Below are positions 54,919 through 63,833 of a DNA stretch of 64,000 bases, piece by piece; the first letter of the stretch is position 1; every line of letters starts with the position of its first letter. Both the position numbers and the translations under genes were made by a program. The stretch lies in NCBI RefSeq assembly GCF_011516755.1, contig NZ_WOSY01000002.1, positions 186,001 to 250,000 on the forward strand, written 5' to 3'. Under the pieces are notes generated by a model. That model was not told the origin of the DNA and searched no databases. It saw only the letters and a program-made list of their open reading frames with translations. The DNA comes from Acetobacter conturbans. Its GTDB lineage: Bacteria; Pseudomonadota; Alphaproteobacteria; Acetobacterales; Acetobacteraceae.

Positions 54919-55079
54919 GAGGCCGCGTCAAAAGCTCTTTGCTGGTAAGGCCGCCATCCTTTTCCGCGTTCCAAAGCTTACGGCCAACCTGACCATTCCG
55001 CCTTTGTACCCAAAACCGCACGGCGGTCGCCACCCATCAGAGGCGTTCTCGCTCAGTAAAGAGCTTGTGAAATAGTCTC
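54919..55079 (-). repeat. 160-bp palindromic MITE-like repeat (copy G)
   Basis: 161 bp with ends GAGGCCGCGTCAAAAGCTCT and AGAGCTTGTGAAATAGTCTC. The core read on the minus strand has GGTGGCGACC and AAGCTTTGGAACGCGG, aligned with copy A. It is the most diverged copy besides D. Flanks are CAA (54916-54918) and TTA (55080-55082), which no longer match. Confidence 0.75.
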
Positions 55080-55734
55080 TTAATGATGAAGCATGGCTAC
55101 AGGCTCGCAGCAGCCACCCGCAATCCGTGATTTTCGCTGTTTACCGCCACCTGCACGAAGAACTGTTCCGTAAGGTGCACGAGAAATGTTCCAAAACCAG
55201 CAATTCAACACCGGTATCAGGAAGCGTGTGAATATATACGTTCCTGCTCACTTGGCGTGACAAGCAGGATATGCTGAGGAATCTCGAACTAGGCACCCTC
55301 GCTTGCGTTAAATAAAAATCAAAAATGAATAAGCGCCTTCGAAAAGATCATTCCTCGCCTGTGACAGGGCTTGGCCGCAACATTGGTCCTCTGCTACGCT
55401 TCTACTGACTCAGGATGCCTCGCAAAACCTTACCCGGACGAAGTATTATTAGACGGAAAGAGATGAATTCAGTGATTACATGCAGAATACCACATTCTTG
55501 TGGGCGTTCCTGCTACGTCCTGAAATGCTTTTGATCCTGTGATTTCAGTGTATCCCTTCCGCGCAGACATGCAGGGACGATATCCTTTTTCCTCTCTGTC
55601 CAATCCCTCATTTCACGGATAGAAAAAATGCTCTTGTTGTCAGATGATACAAGAGGCAGCCGCCACACTCACGACAATATAAACAGGCACTGCGCGCATT
55701 GTTTTCTCGTGACTCCCGGCATATGGAGCAAGTT
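55080..55734. other. Gene-poor interval
   Basis: About 650 bp, AT-richer than its neighbours, without an ORF of recognisable family. It lies between repeat copy G and the glycosyltransferase gene and may hold its promoter. One short open frame near 55100-55230 has no match I can identify and could be a gene remnant. Confidence 0.4.
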
Positions 55735-56793
55735 ATGAAAATCATGCATATTCTGAATGAATTTGTAGATGTCGGTAATGGCATCGTGAATGTGTGCTGC
55801 GATCTCGCCTGCATGCAGGCAAAAATGGGTTACGACGTTGTTGTGGTCTCGCGGGGCGGCGGTCATGTGGCGCTTCTGGAACAGTGTGGTGGTCGCCACG
55901 TCACGCTCGACCAGACGCGGAAGGTGGGAAATGTCCTTCCCATGATGTGGAATTTCGCGAAAATCCTGAAAGCCGAAAAGCCCGATATCGTTCATTCGCA
56001 CATGATGACCGGTGCCGGTCTCGCAGCGTTGTTCCGAAAACTCAGGTTCCCGTTCCGCACGGTTTCGACCGTCCATAACGTCTACCAGAAAAGCTTTCGT
56101 ATCATGTGTCTGTCAGACCTTATCGTCTGCCTGAGCGACAGGGTGCGGCAACAGATTTCAGCCGGTCATCGCAACGCGAACCGCATGATCGTCATCGAAA
56201 ATGGCGTCATCGGCAGTCCGCGCAGAGCAGATCCGGCCACAGTCGAGCCTCTGAAGCTGGACCGCCCGGCGATCATCACCATTGGCGGCGTCTGCGAAAG
56301 AAAAGGCGCTGACATCTTTCTGGACGCCATGGAGCAGCTCGGAAGAACTGACATTCATGTCTACTGGATCGGAAACAAGGACTGGCCTGAGTTCGAGACG
56401 CGGCTCAATGCCAGTTCAATGCGCGACAATTTCCATCTTGTGGGCTTCGAAGGCGAGCCTCTGCGCTACCTGAAAGGCGCTGATCTGTTCGTTCTGGCGT
56501 CTCGCCGGGAAACCTTCCCTCTCAGCATTCTGGAAGCCAAGGAAGCCGGGCTCCCCATCATCTGCTCGGACGTGGACGGCAATGCCGATGCGGTCAGAGA
56601 GGGAAAAGAGGGGCTACTCGTCTCCGTCGGCTCTTCAGAAAAGCTCGCCGCTGCGATCAGCAAGGTTCTGTCTTCACCTGAATTGGCCAGCAGTCTTGCT
56701 GAAGCTTCGCGCGAAAGCTGTGTTCGCTACAGCGTTGACACCATGACGCGCGAATATATCACGGCCTATCAAAAACTTCTGGCAGCACGCTGA
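55735..56793 (+). CDS. GT4-family glycosyltransferase
   Basis: Retaining glycosyltransferase with a GT-B fold. From ATG at 55735 (GGAG six bases upstream) it has 352 residues: N-terminal KIMHILNEFVDVGNGIVNV, and the C-terminal donor site with Glu259 and Glu267 in RRETFPLSILEAKEAG, the EX7E motif. VVIENGVIG resembles the acceptor linker region. It would add a sugar to a lipid-linked oligosaccharide or LPS core. It stands alone between a gene-poor region and lolA. The sugar is unknown. Confidence 0.9.
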   Translation: MKIMHILNEFVDVGNGIVNVCCDLACMQAKMGYDVVVVSRGGGHVALLEQCGGRHVTLDQTRKVGNVLPMMWNFAKILKAEKPDIVHSHMMTGAGLAALFRKLRFPFRTVSTVHNVYQKSFRIMCLSDLIVCLSDRVRQQISAGHRNANRMIVIENGVIGSPRRADPATVEPLKLDRPAIITIGGVCERKGADIFLDAMEQLGRTDIHVYWIGNKDWPEFETRLNASSMRDNFHLVGFEGEPLRYLKGADLFVLASRRETFPLSILEAKEAGLPIICSDVDGNADAVREGKEGLLVSVGSSEKLAAAISKVLSSPELASSLAEASRESCVRYSVDTMTREYITAYQKLLAAR

Positions 56794-56805
56794 AAACGAA
56801 CGATT

Positions 56806-57381
56806 TTACTTATCCGGAGATTCAGAAAAATCCAGCGTCGTGACATGCTGACGGTCATCAACAAGAACCAGACCGCTCAGCGTCAGCGCCCCTGAATCAT
56901 CGCGAAAGCGCAAGGTCAGGAGGCCATCGGATAGACGGTCTGTCTTGGCCAGCGACATTTGCAAGGTGGCAGGTCCCCGCCGGATGGCCGTGACGGTGAC
57001 TGCGCCACTCAACTGGATCGGATGAGTCATCAGCAGGCCAAGCGGGCTGTGGGACAGCCCCATGCGGGTCACTGCGCCCGTCTGCGGGTTGTTCAGCACG
57101 AGATGGCCGTCACCGGCGGTCAGCGTCATGCCTCGCGGATTATCATAATCGAGCCGCAGATTGCCCGGGATGTATGTCAGCGTTCCGTAGCCGCGTCCGC
57201 CATCGGGCCACGTCTGGACAAACCACAAGCGAAGAGTGCTCAGGCCGTTGAGATAAGCCTCGGCACGCGCCACATCCGCCCGATCCTGAGGCGACAGACT
57301 GACGGACCGCCCTGCCTCCGCACAAGCTGCCAGAGCCAGCCCCGAGAGGAGAACGGCTCGTCGCGTCACGCTCTGCATCAC
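56806..57381 (-). CDS. LolA-like outer-membrane lipoprotein carrier
   Basis: Periplasmic chaperone that ferries lipoproteins to the outer membrane. The 191 residues have a N-terminal TRRAVLLSGLALAACAEAG, which reads both as a twin-arginine-like signal and as a lipobox (LAAC, Cys20). The rest matches LolA: QTWPDGGRGYGTLTYIPGNL and RLDYDNPRGMTL, a beta-sandwich core. If Cys20 is lipidated, the protein would be membrane-attached rather than soluble (inference). Its start overlaps the bolA-like stop by four bases. Confidence 0.82.
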   Translation of the reverse strand: MMQSVTRRAVLLSGLALAACAEAGRSVSLSPQDRADVARAEAYLNGLSTLRLWFVQTWPDGGRGYGTLTYIPGNLRLDYDNPRGMTLTAGDGHLVLNNPQTGAVTRMGLSHSPLGLLMTHPIQLSGAVTVTAIRRGPATLQMSLAKTDRLSDGLLTLRFRDDSGALTLSGLVLVDDRQHVTTLDFSESPDK

Positions 57382-57686
57382 GCCGCCACTTCAGCTGGAG
57401 TGTTGAGCGTCAGGGCCAGCGCGTGCAGACCGTCACCAAATTCGGCGTCGAGGTATTTGTGCACCAGCCTTGAACGGGCAACGCGGGACAGGCCGTCGAA
57501 CGCATCGCTCACCACTGTCAGACGAAAATGGGTTTCAGACGCCCCTTCCTTCGGCCCGCGTGGTCGGGCGACATGGTGGGCATGACGATCACTCTCATCA
57601 ATGATCTCGATATGGATGGGCGACAGTTTCTCCTCCAGGAGCGCCTTCACCCGCTGGGCCCGCGGCCCCGTTGCGATACCGACCAT
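57378..57686 (-). CDS. BolA-family protein
   Basis: Small BolA-like protein that usually partners with monothiol glutaredoxins in iron-sulfur traffic or gene regulation. From ATG at 57686 (AAGGGAGAG upstream) it has 102 residues. HIEIIDESDRHAHHVARP is the conserved helix-turn-helix-like class II KH part with His ligands. SRVARSRLVHKYL and DGLHALAL complete the fold. It lies upstream of lolA (4-bp overlap) and diverges from the J-domain gene. Confidence 0.9.
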   Translation of the reverse strand: MVGIATGPRAQRVKALLEEKLSPIHIEIIDESDRHAHHVARPRGPKEGASETHFRLTVVSDAFDGLSRVARSRLVHKYLDAEFGDGLHALALTLNTPAEVAA

Positions 57687-57769
57687 CGGCTCTCTCCCTT
57701 CCCTGTGCATGCGGCCTCCGGTCACAACCCTCTTGCGTCCGGCCCGTCACGGCACACATAACAGGCTGC

Positions 57770-58375
57770 ATGAGCAGACGAAACACACGCCACCGGGCTT
57801 TTGACCCGGACCCGGATGCGCCGAGGCAGTGCTGTGATGCCCCCGGCTGCGGAAAAGACGCGGGGTATCGCGCTCCCCGCTCGCGGACCACGCTGAACGA
57901 GTATTTCTGGTTCTGCCTCGAACATATTCGTGAGTACAACGCGCGATGGGATTACTATAAGGGAATGAGTTCCGCGCAGATTGAGGCTCACCTGCGTGCC
58001 GATATATCGTGGGACCGCCCTTCCTGGAAAATGGGCCATGTGGGCGCGAAGGGATTCAGCGAGGAAGACGTTCTCGATCCGCTGGACATCCTCAATGCAT
58101 CTCGTGCCGACCGCGCACGTCGACATCGCAAGGCCCGCGAACCGCAAACCCCCGAGCCCCTCCGGGAGCCGCTCGTCACGATGGGTTTGCGCTGGCCCGT
58201 CTCTCTTGATGAGGTGAAAACGCGCTATAAAATGCTGGCGAAACGAAATCATCCAGACAGGAACAATGGCGACCGCCACGCCGAGGAACGTCTGAAAGTC
58301 ATTAACGTAGCCTACTCGGCCATTCGCGCCCATTTTGCATCGAACGTGGATAGCAATCTCGAAAAATCCGCCTGA
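57770..58375 (+). CDS. J-domain protein with N-terminal cysteine cluster
   Basis: DnaJ-type co-chaperone of 201 residues. The J domain is at the C-terminus (about 136-195) with HPD at 161-163 in [12 protein letters not shown], which should stimulate a DnaK ATPase. The N-terminal half has Cys21, Cys22, Cys27, Cys49 and His52 in CCDAPGCG and [12 protein letters not shown], a possible zinc site. This domain order differs from classical DnaJ, where the J domain is first. The ATG at 57770 is chosen over earlier starts that give an unlikely leader. It diverges from bolA. cobS is 55 bp downstream. Confidence 0.8.
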   Translation: MSRRNTRHRAFDPDPDAPRQCCDAPGCGKDAGYRAPRSRTTLNEYFWFCLEHIREYNARWDYYKGMSSAQIEAHLRADISWDRPSWKMGHVGAKGFSEEDVLDPLDILNASRADRARRHRKAREPQTPEPLREPLVTMGLRWPVSLDEVKTRYKMLAKRNHPDRNNGDRHAEERLKVINVAYSAIRAHFASNVDSNLEKSA

Positions 58376-58430
58376 GCGTGGCAGGGTCACGACGCCACGA
58401 TATCGATGCACATTAACGAACGGACACATC

Positions 58431-59423
58431 ATGACCGCTGAGACCGAAGAACTGGTCCCTACATCTGCACTATCGGCGCCCGATCTGAAGGTCTCCGCCC
58501 GCAAGGTTTTCGGAATCGACAGTGATCTGGAAGTCCCGGCCTTCTCGATCCGCACCGAGCATGTGCCGGAGATCGATACGAGCTATCGATTCGATCACGA
58601 TACGACTCTGGCCATCCTCGCCGGTTTCACCTTCAACCGCCGCGTCATGGTGCAGGGCTTCCACGGCACCGGGAAATCATCCCACATCGAGCAGATCGCC
58701 GCGCGGCTGAACTGGCCCTGCGTGCGCATCAACCTCGACAGCCACGTTTCGCGCATCGACCTGATCGGCAAGGACGCCATCGTCCTGAAGGACGGTCAGC
58801 AGGTGACCGAATTCCGCGAAGGGCTGCTCCCGTGGTGCCTCCAGCACCCCTGTGCCCTTGTGTTCGATGAATATGATGCCGGCCGCCCGGACGTGATGTT
58901 CGTCATCCAGCGAGTGCTGGAAGTGGACGGCAACCTGACGCTCCTCGACCAGAATCGCGTCATCCACCCCAACCCGTTTTTCCGCCTGTTTGCGACCGCC
59001 AACACGGTCGGCCTCGGTGACACGACGGGCCTGTATCACGGCACGCAGCAGATCAATCAGGGGCAGATGGATCGCTGGAACATCGTCACCTCCCTGAACT
59101 ACCTGCCACACGAACAGGAAGTGGCGATCGTCGTCTCCAAACTCGGGATCGCCCCTGACGACAAGAAGATGCGTCAGACCATCGACAACATGGTGGCCCT
59201 CGCCGGCCTGACCCGCTCCGGTTTCATGGCCGGTGACATCTCAACCGTCATGTCGCCCCGCACCGTCATCGCCTGGGCGGAGAACCTGCGCATTTTCGGT
59301 GACCTTGCTTTCGCCTTCCGCGTTACGTTCCTGAACAAGTGCGATGAAGCCGAGCGCAGCATGGTGGCGGAGTATTACCAGCGCTGCTTCAACGCAGACC
59401 CGATGGGCAAGCGCAAGAACTGA
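58431..59423 (+). CDS. cobS: Cobaltochelatase CobS subunit (AAA+)
   Basis: AAA+ subunit that, with CobT and CobN, inserts cobalt into the corrin ring in aerobic B12 synthesis. From ATG at 58431 it has 330 residues. Walker A GFHGTGKS (76-83) and Walker B ALVFDEYD (142-149) are clear. [20 protein letters not shown] precedes the P-loop, as in CobS. cobT follows 19 bp downstream. cobN is not in the window, as is often the case in alphaproteobacteria. Confidence 0.93.
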   Translation: MTAETEELVPTSALSAPDLKVSARKVFGIDSDLEVPAFSIRTEHVPEIDTSYRFDHDTTLAILAGFTFNRRVMVQGFHGTGKSSHIEQIAARLNWPCVRINLDSHVSRIDLIGKDAIVLKDGQQVTEFREGLLPWCLQHPCALVFDEYDAGRPDVMFVIQRVLEVDGNLTLLDQNRVIHPNPFFRLFATANTVGLGDTTGLYHGTQQINQGQMDRWNIVTSLNYLPHEQEVAIVVSKLGIAPDDKKMRQTIDNMVALAGLTRSGFMAGDISTVMSPRTVIAWAENLRIFGDLAFAFRVTFLNKCDEAERSMVAEYYQRCFNADPMGKRKN

Positions 59424-59442
59424 TCGAAAAGAGAGACCGGAC

Positions 59443-61350
59443 ATGGCCGAGCGTCCCCGCTCTTCGCAGACGACACCTCCCGTGAATGAAGCGGCCGACC
59501 GGGCCGAAGCGTTCCGTCGAGCGACGATCGGAGCCATTCGCGCCATGGGTGGGCGCACCGACACTACGGTCACGTTCCATGCGGGCAACATGCCCGCCGG
59601 TCCTCTCGATCAGGATATTCCCATCCGGCTTCCGCAGCTTTCGCGCCATGCCACGGAAGACGAAACGGGACGTATCCGAGGCGCCGCCGATGCCGAGGCA
59701 CTGAAGCTCCGTCATCATGATGCAGACTTCCATCGCACGCATCAGCCGGACGATGGCGCGGCGCGATCCGTATACGACGCCCTTGAACAGGCACGCATAG
59801 AAGCTGTTGGCTCCCGTCACATGCTCGGGGTGGCGGCAAATCTCGACCGCAAGCTGGAGCAGGATTGTCAGGACGCTGGCGTTCCTTACATGACGAGCAA
59901 GGAGCAGTTGCCGACGGCGCTCGCCCTTGGTCTGCTCGCGCGGCAGAAACTCAGTGACCGCCCAGTGCCCGGAATGGTTCGCCCGCTGCTGGAAGACTGG
60001 GCGCGCTCCCTGTCTCCGGAAGCGCAAAAGGCTCTTGATGCCCTGTCGGCCGCGCAGAACGATCAGACCGCCTATTCCCGTGCTTCCCGCAAACTGATGG
60101 CGGCCTGTTCTCTGGTCGAACTTGAGGACGAGTCTCCGGAGGAGGACGAGAACGGTGAAGAGGATGCCTCCAGCCCGGAAGATGGGGCGGAGGAACCCCC
60201 TACCTCTCCGGAAGAGCAGCCGCCTTCGGGCGAGATGGATGAAGATCAGGGCGCCGAAGAACCGCAGCTCATGGACAGCACGGGTGATCCTGGCGAACCC
60301 GATGACTCGTCGGAAACGGAAGCAGGCGATGCGGACGGCACGGGCGATCCCTCCGGCCCGAACGAAGGGGGCGCTGGCACACCCGGCAATACGGCTGCGG
60401 GCTATCACGCTTATACGACCGCGTTCGATGAAGAGACGGCGGCGGAAGATCTGTGCGATGAGGATGAACTGACCCGCCTGCGCCAGCAACTGGACCAGCA
60501 GCTTGCGACCCTCACCGGGGTCATTTCCCGGCTTGCCAACCGTTTGCAGCGGAAGCTTCTGGCGCAGCAGACCCGGGCATGGAACTTCGACCTTGAGGAA
60601 GGAATTCTCGACGCCGGGCGTCTTTCCCGCATTGTCGTTAACCCCACGCTCTCGCTGTCCTACAAGCAGGAAAGCGAGACGGAATTCCGGGACACGGCGG
60701 TCACGCTGCTGATCGACAATTCAGGCTCGATGCGTGGGAGGCCTATTTCGGTAGCCGCCATGTGCGGCGATATCCTCGCCCGCACGCTGGAACGCTGCGG
60801 CGTGAAGGTCGAGATCCTTGGCTTCACCACCCGTGCGTGGAAAGGCGGCCAAAGCCGCGAAAAGTGGACCACGGACGGCAAGCCGAAGAATCCCGGTCGC
60901 CTGAACGATCTGCGGCATATCATCTACAAATCCGCCGACACGCCGCTTCGCCGGGCACGCCGTAATCTTGGCCTGATGCTGCGCGAAGGGCTGCTCAAGG
61001 AAAACATCGACGGCGAAGCCCTGATCTGGGCTGCCAGACGCCTGCGTGCCCGGCCGGAACAACGGCGCATCCTGATGGTGATCTCGGATGGCGCGCCAGT
61101 CGATGACAGCACCCTGTCAGCCAACCCCAGTTCTTATCTGGAAGACCATCTGAGGGAGGTTATCGCCTCCCTGGAGAGCCGGAGCGATATCGAACTCATC
61201 GCCATCGGCATCGGTCATGACGTGACACGCTATTATCATCGCGCCGTGACCATCACCGACGCGGAAGAACTGGGCGGCACGATGATGAAGAAGCTGTCCG
61301 AACTGTTTGATGAAGACGGCAGGCGAGGATCGCGCTCACGCGCTGCGTAG
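59443..61350 (+). CDS. cobT: Cobaltochelatase CobT subunit (VWA)
   Basis: Partner of CobS. From ATG at 59443 it has 635 residues: an N-terminal CobT domain, an acidic Asp/Glu/Gly/Pro-rich middle (about 226-330), and a C-terminal von Willebrand A domain with metal site DNSGS (425-429) in [14 protein letters not shown]. The [20 protein letters not shown] segment is characteristic. CobT bridges CobS and CobN. Its end overlaps the decarboxylase gene by 15 bases on the opposite strand. Confidence 0.93.
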   Translation: MAERPRSSQTTPPVNEAADRAEAFRRATIGAIRAMGGRTDTTVTFHAGNMPAGPLDQDIPIRLPQLSRHATEDETGRIRGAADAEALKLRHHDADFHRTHQPDDGAARSVYDALEQARIEAVGSRHMLGVAANLDRKLEQDCQDAGVPYMTSKEQLPTALALGLLARQKLSDRPVPGMVRPLLEDWARSLSPEAQKALDALSAAQNDQTAYSRASRKLMAACSLVELEDESPEEDENGEEDASSPEDGAEEPPTSPEEQPPSGEMDEDQGAEEPQLMDSTGDPGEPDDSSETEAGDADGTGDPSGPNEGGAGTPGNTAAGYHAYTTAFDEETAAEDLCDEDELTRLRQQLDQQLATLTGVISRLANRLQRKLLAQQTRAWNFDLEEGILDAGRLSRIVVNPTLSLSYKQESETEFRDTAVTLLIDNSGSMRGRPISVAAMCGDILARTLERCGVKVEILGFTTRAWKGGQSREKWTTDGKPKNPGRLNDLRHIIYKSADTPLRRARRNLGLMLREGLLKENIDGEALIWAARRLRARPEQRRILMVISDGAPVDDSTLSANPSSYLEDHLREVIASLESRSDIELIAIGIGHDVTRYYHRAVTITDAEELGGTMMKKLSELFDEDGRRGSRSRAA

Positions 61351-62808
61351 GCCGCGCTGTCGGGCAAACATCAGAACCGCGTCAACCATCCGGTCCACAT
61401 CGTCATTGACGGTCCGATGATTCACGATGGCCGCCCGAACCACCAGCCGTTCATTGATGCGGGTGGTCGAAGGTGCCGCGATGCCGGATTCCTGCACGTC
61501 CTTCACAACCTCCGCGTTCAGCGTATCCAGTTCCTCATTTGTGAGATCTGGCGAGCGGAGACGGAAACACACGATATCGAGCGTCACGGGGGCCATCAGT
61601 TCAAGGTCAGGCTCCCGCTCAACACGCTGAGCGAGATGGCGAGCGACGGCGCAGCAATGATCGACCATCCGGCCAAGTTCGCGCGTGCCATAGACCGAAA
61701 GGGTCGCCCAGACTTTCAGCGCCCGAAAACCCCGCGAAAGATCCGGCCCCAGATCGCAGAACCACGGTGCGCCAGCCGCAAGCCCACGATCTTCCCGCGA
61801 CAGATAGGACAGGGTCTGAGCGAAGGCGGCTGCATGTCTGATGGGATCACGGACAATGACGCAGCCGGCATCGTAGGGAACCTGAGCCCATTTGTGGAAA
61901 TCGAACGCCAGGCTGTCAGCTTTTTCCAGCGCAGCCAGAGCGGGACGATAGTACGGGGAAAGTGCGGCCATTGCGCCAAAAGCGCCATCGACATGGAACC
62001 AGAGCCCTTCGGCTTCCGCGATGGTGGCAATGTCGGCCAGAGGATCAATGGCTCCAACGTCCACCGTTCCCGCCGTTCCGACGACCATGAACGGCTGGAA
62101 ACCGGCACTCCGATCAGCGGTGATCATATTCTGCAGAGCCGCAATATCCATCCGGAACGCGCCATCCAGAGGGACCAGTCTCAGAGCGTCTGAACCAAGC
62201 CCTGCCAGATCGAATGCGCGACTTATGCAGCCATGCGCGCTTCTGGCGGCATATCCGACCAGAGGACGCCCCCCGACGCCACTCCGGCGCAACGCCAGCC
62301 CATCTTTGACGGCACGGCTGGCGACGATAACGGCAATGAAATTTGCCAGCGAAGAGCCGGTGACAAAGAGACCGGAGGCCGTTTCTGGAAACCCCATGAG
62401 AGTGGCAGCCCAGCGGATAACCATCCGCTCGACCTCGACGGGAGCATGGTCCCGGCCGCCCAGATTGGCATTGAGGCCAGCTGCCAGCATCTCTGCGAGC
62501 ATCCCCGGCGCAGTCCCGCCACCGTGCACCCACCCCATGAAACCCGGGTGCCGGTTGCCGACTCCATAAGGCAGCACATCCTGCTGAAATGCGGCGGTAA
62601 AATCCTCTAGAGAACCACCATTTTTCGGCACCGGGGCGGAACGGAAACGCTGCCGGACTGTCTCGGGCGTGGGTTGCCAGACAGGCTGCTGCCGAAGGAT
62701 CATGAGGTTATCCACCATCATGTCGAGCATCCGGTGACCTTCGGCACGCAGCGTCTCCCATTCCTCACCCTGAGGATCGAGAGATGAAAATTGTTTGTCA
62801 TCCGTCAT
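61336..62808 (-). CDS. PLP-dependent aromatic/tyrosine-type amino acid decarboxylase
   Basis: Group II pyridoxal-phosphate decarboxylase, 490 residues. PLP-binding lysine is Lys306 in DFHKWAQ, with Asp274 in HVDGAFG and His192 stacking on the ring. [17 protein letters not shown] (87-103) and [11 protein letters not shown] are characteristic of the aromatic-L-amino-acid decarboxylase family. The substrate (Tyr, Trp, DOPA or another) cannot be told. It is tail-to-tail with cobT and divergent from the dehalogenase-like gene. Confidence 0.88.
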   Translation of the reverse strand: MTDDKQFSSLDPQGEEWETLRAEGHRMLDMMVDNLMILRQQPVWQPTPETVRQRFRSAPVPKNGGSLEDFTAAFQQDVLPYGVGNRHPGFMGWVHGGGTAPGMLAEMLAAGLNANLGGRDHAPVEVERMVIRWAATLMGFPETASGLFVTGSSLANFIAVIVASRAVKDGLALRRSGVGGRPLVGYAARSAHGCISRAFDLAGLGSDALRLVPLDGAFRMDIAALQNMITADRSAGFQPFMVVGTAGTVDVGAIDPLADIATIAEAEGLWFHVDGAFGAMAALSPYYRPALAALEKADSLAFDFHKWAQVPYDAGCVIVRDPIRHAAAFAQTLSYLSREDRGLAAGAPWFCDLGPDLSRGFRALKVWATLSVYGTRELGRMVDHCCAVARHLAQRVEREPDLELMAPVTLDIVCFRLRSPDLTNEELDTLNAEVVKDVQESGIAAPSTTRINERLVVRAAIVNHRTVNDDVDRMVDAVLMFARQRGLRSA

Positions 62809-62988
62809 GCAACTTCCTCACCGACGCCGCGTCACACTCTCGCGACTGCCATTCTCTTTCGTCATCGGTCTCCCGAAGCGATGAGCAGACAAATCTCTTT
62901 TCCCGCAGAGTCAACTCGAAGAAAATGTTTTCTGAAGACAAAGCGGGGAGCTAACACGCTCATCTGTCAGTCCAGGAAATGGGAGCTT

Positions 62989-63777
62989 ATGCTGTTCGAA
63001 GATTTCACGCTGCTGAACGAGACTCTGAACGGTCTGCCTTATCGCGTCCGTGAAGCCGGAAACGGGCCAGCCCTCATGTTGCTGCATGGTCGTCCCGAAA
63101 CCCATGTCATGTGGCACAAGATAGCGCCGCGACTGGCTCGGAATTTCAGTGTCATCTGTCCGGATCTTCACCCGGAACGCCCTGTTGCCCAGCAAGCGCT
63201 CGATCTGCTCGAACTGGCGGCCCGATGGGGGCATGAAAGCCTTGTCATAGCGGGTCACGATTATGGCGCTTATATCGCCTGTCAGATGGCGAAGGAGGCA
63301 CCTCACCGGGTGCGAGGTCTTGCTCTTCTGGAAGCGCTGCCCTTTCTGGATCACTCCGGTCGGGACGATATGGCCCATTCTCTTGCTCAGTATAAAACCT
63401 GCTGGTTCGGGCAACTTCATCACAAACCGGAAGCAAACCTGTTCCCCGTCCCGACCGATATTTCCACCGTCGACACGGCTCGGAATGACAGCATTTTCGC
63501 ACCGGAAGCGATCGACGATTATCTTGCGTCGTGCATATGGCATGGGGAAATCGCCAACCCCCAGCCCTCTGCTCACACGGGCATCACCTGCCCAATTATG
63601 GTTTTGTGGGGTGCAAAGGGACGACTGGGCGGATGGTATGAACCGCCTTCCCTTTGGAGCACCGTTTCAACCGCGCCGGTTACTGGCAAAGCCATCGACG
63701 CAGAGCATTTCCTGCCAGAGGAAGCTCCGGATGAGGTTGAAACCGCACTTGAAGAATTTCTGGCCTCCCTTTCCTGA
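62989..63777 (+). CDS. Alpha/beta hydrolase, dehalogenase/epoxide hydrolase-like
   Basis: Cytoplasmic alpha/beta hydrolase with an aspartate nucleophile. From ATG at 62989 it has 262 residues. Oxyanion segment HGRPETHVMWHKIAP (33-47) and elbow GHDYGA (Asp91) resemble fluoroacetate dehalogenase and epoxide hydrolases, with catalytic His240 in DAEHFLPEE. The DLRGYGDS segment normally following strand 4 is replaced by DLHPERPV (59-66), a shortening, so substrate range may differ. It diverges from the decarboxylase gene. Confidence 0.8.
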   Translation: MLFEDFTLLNETLNGLPYRVREAGNGPALMLLHGRPETHVMWHKIAPRLARNFSVICPDLHPERPVAQQALDLLELAARWGHESLVIAGHDYGAYIACQMAKEAPHRVRGLALLEALPFLDHSGRDDMAHSLAQYKTCWFGQLHHKPEANLFPVPTDISTVDTARNDSIFAPEAIDDYLASCIWHGEIANPQPSAHTGITCPIMVLWGAKGRLGGWYEPPSLWSTVSTAPVTGKAIDAEHFLPEEAPDEVETALEEFLASLS

Positions 63778-63833
63778 TGGACGACCAAAACCTCTTCGAG
63801 TCAGAAACACATTACTCCGCCAGAACCGTTCTC

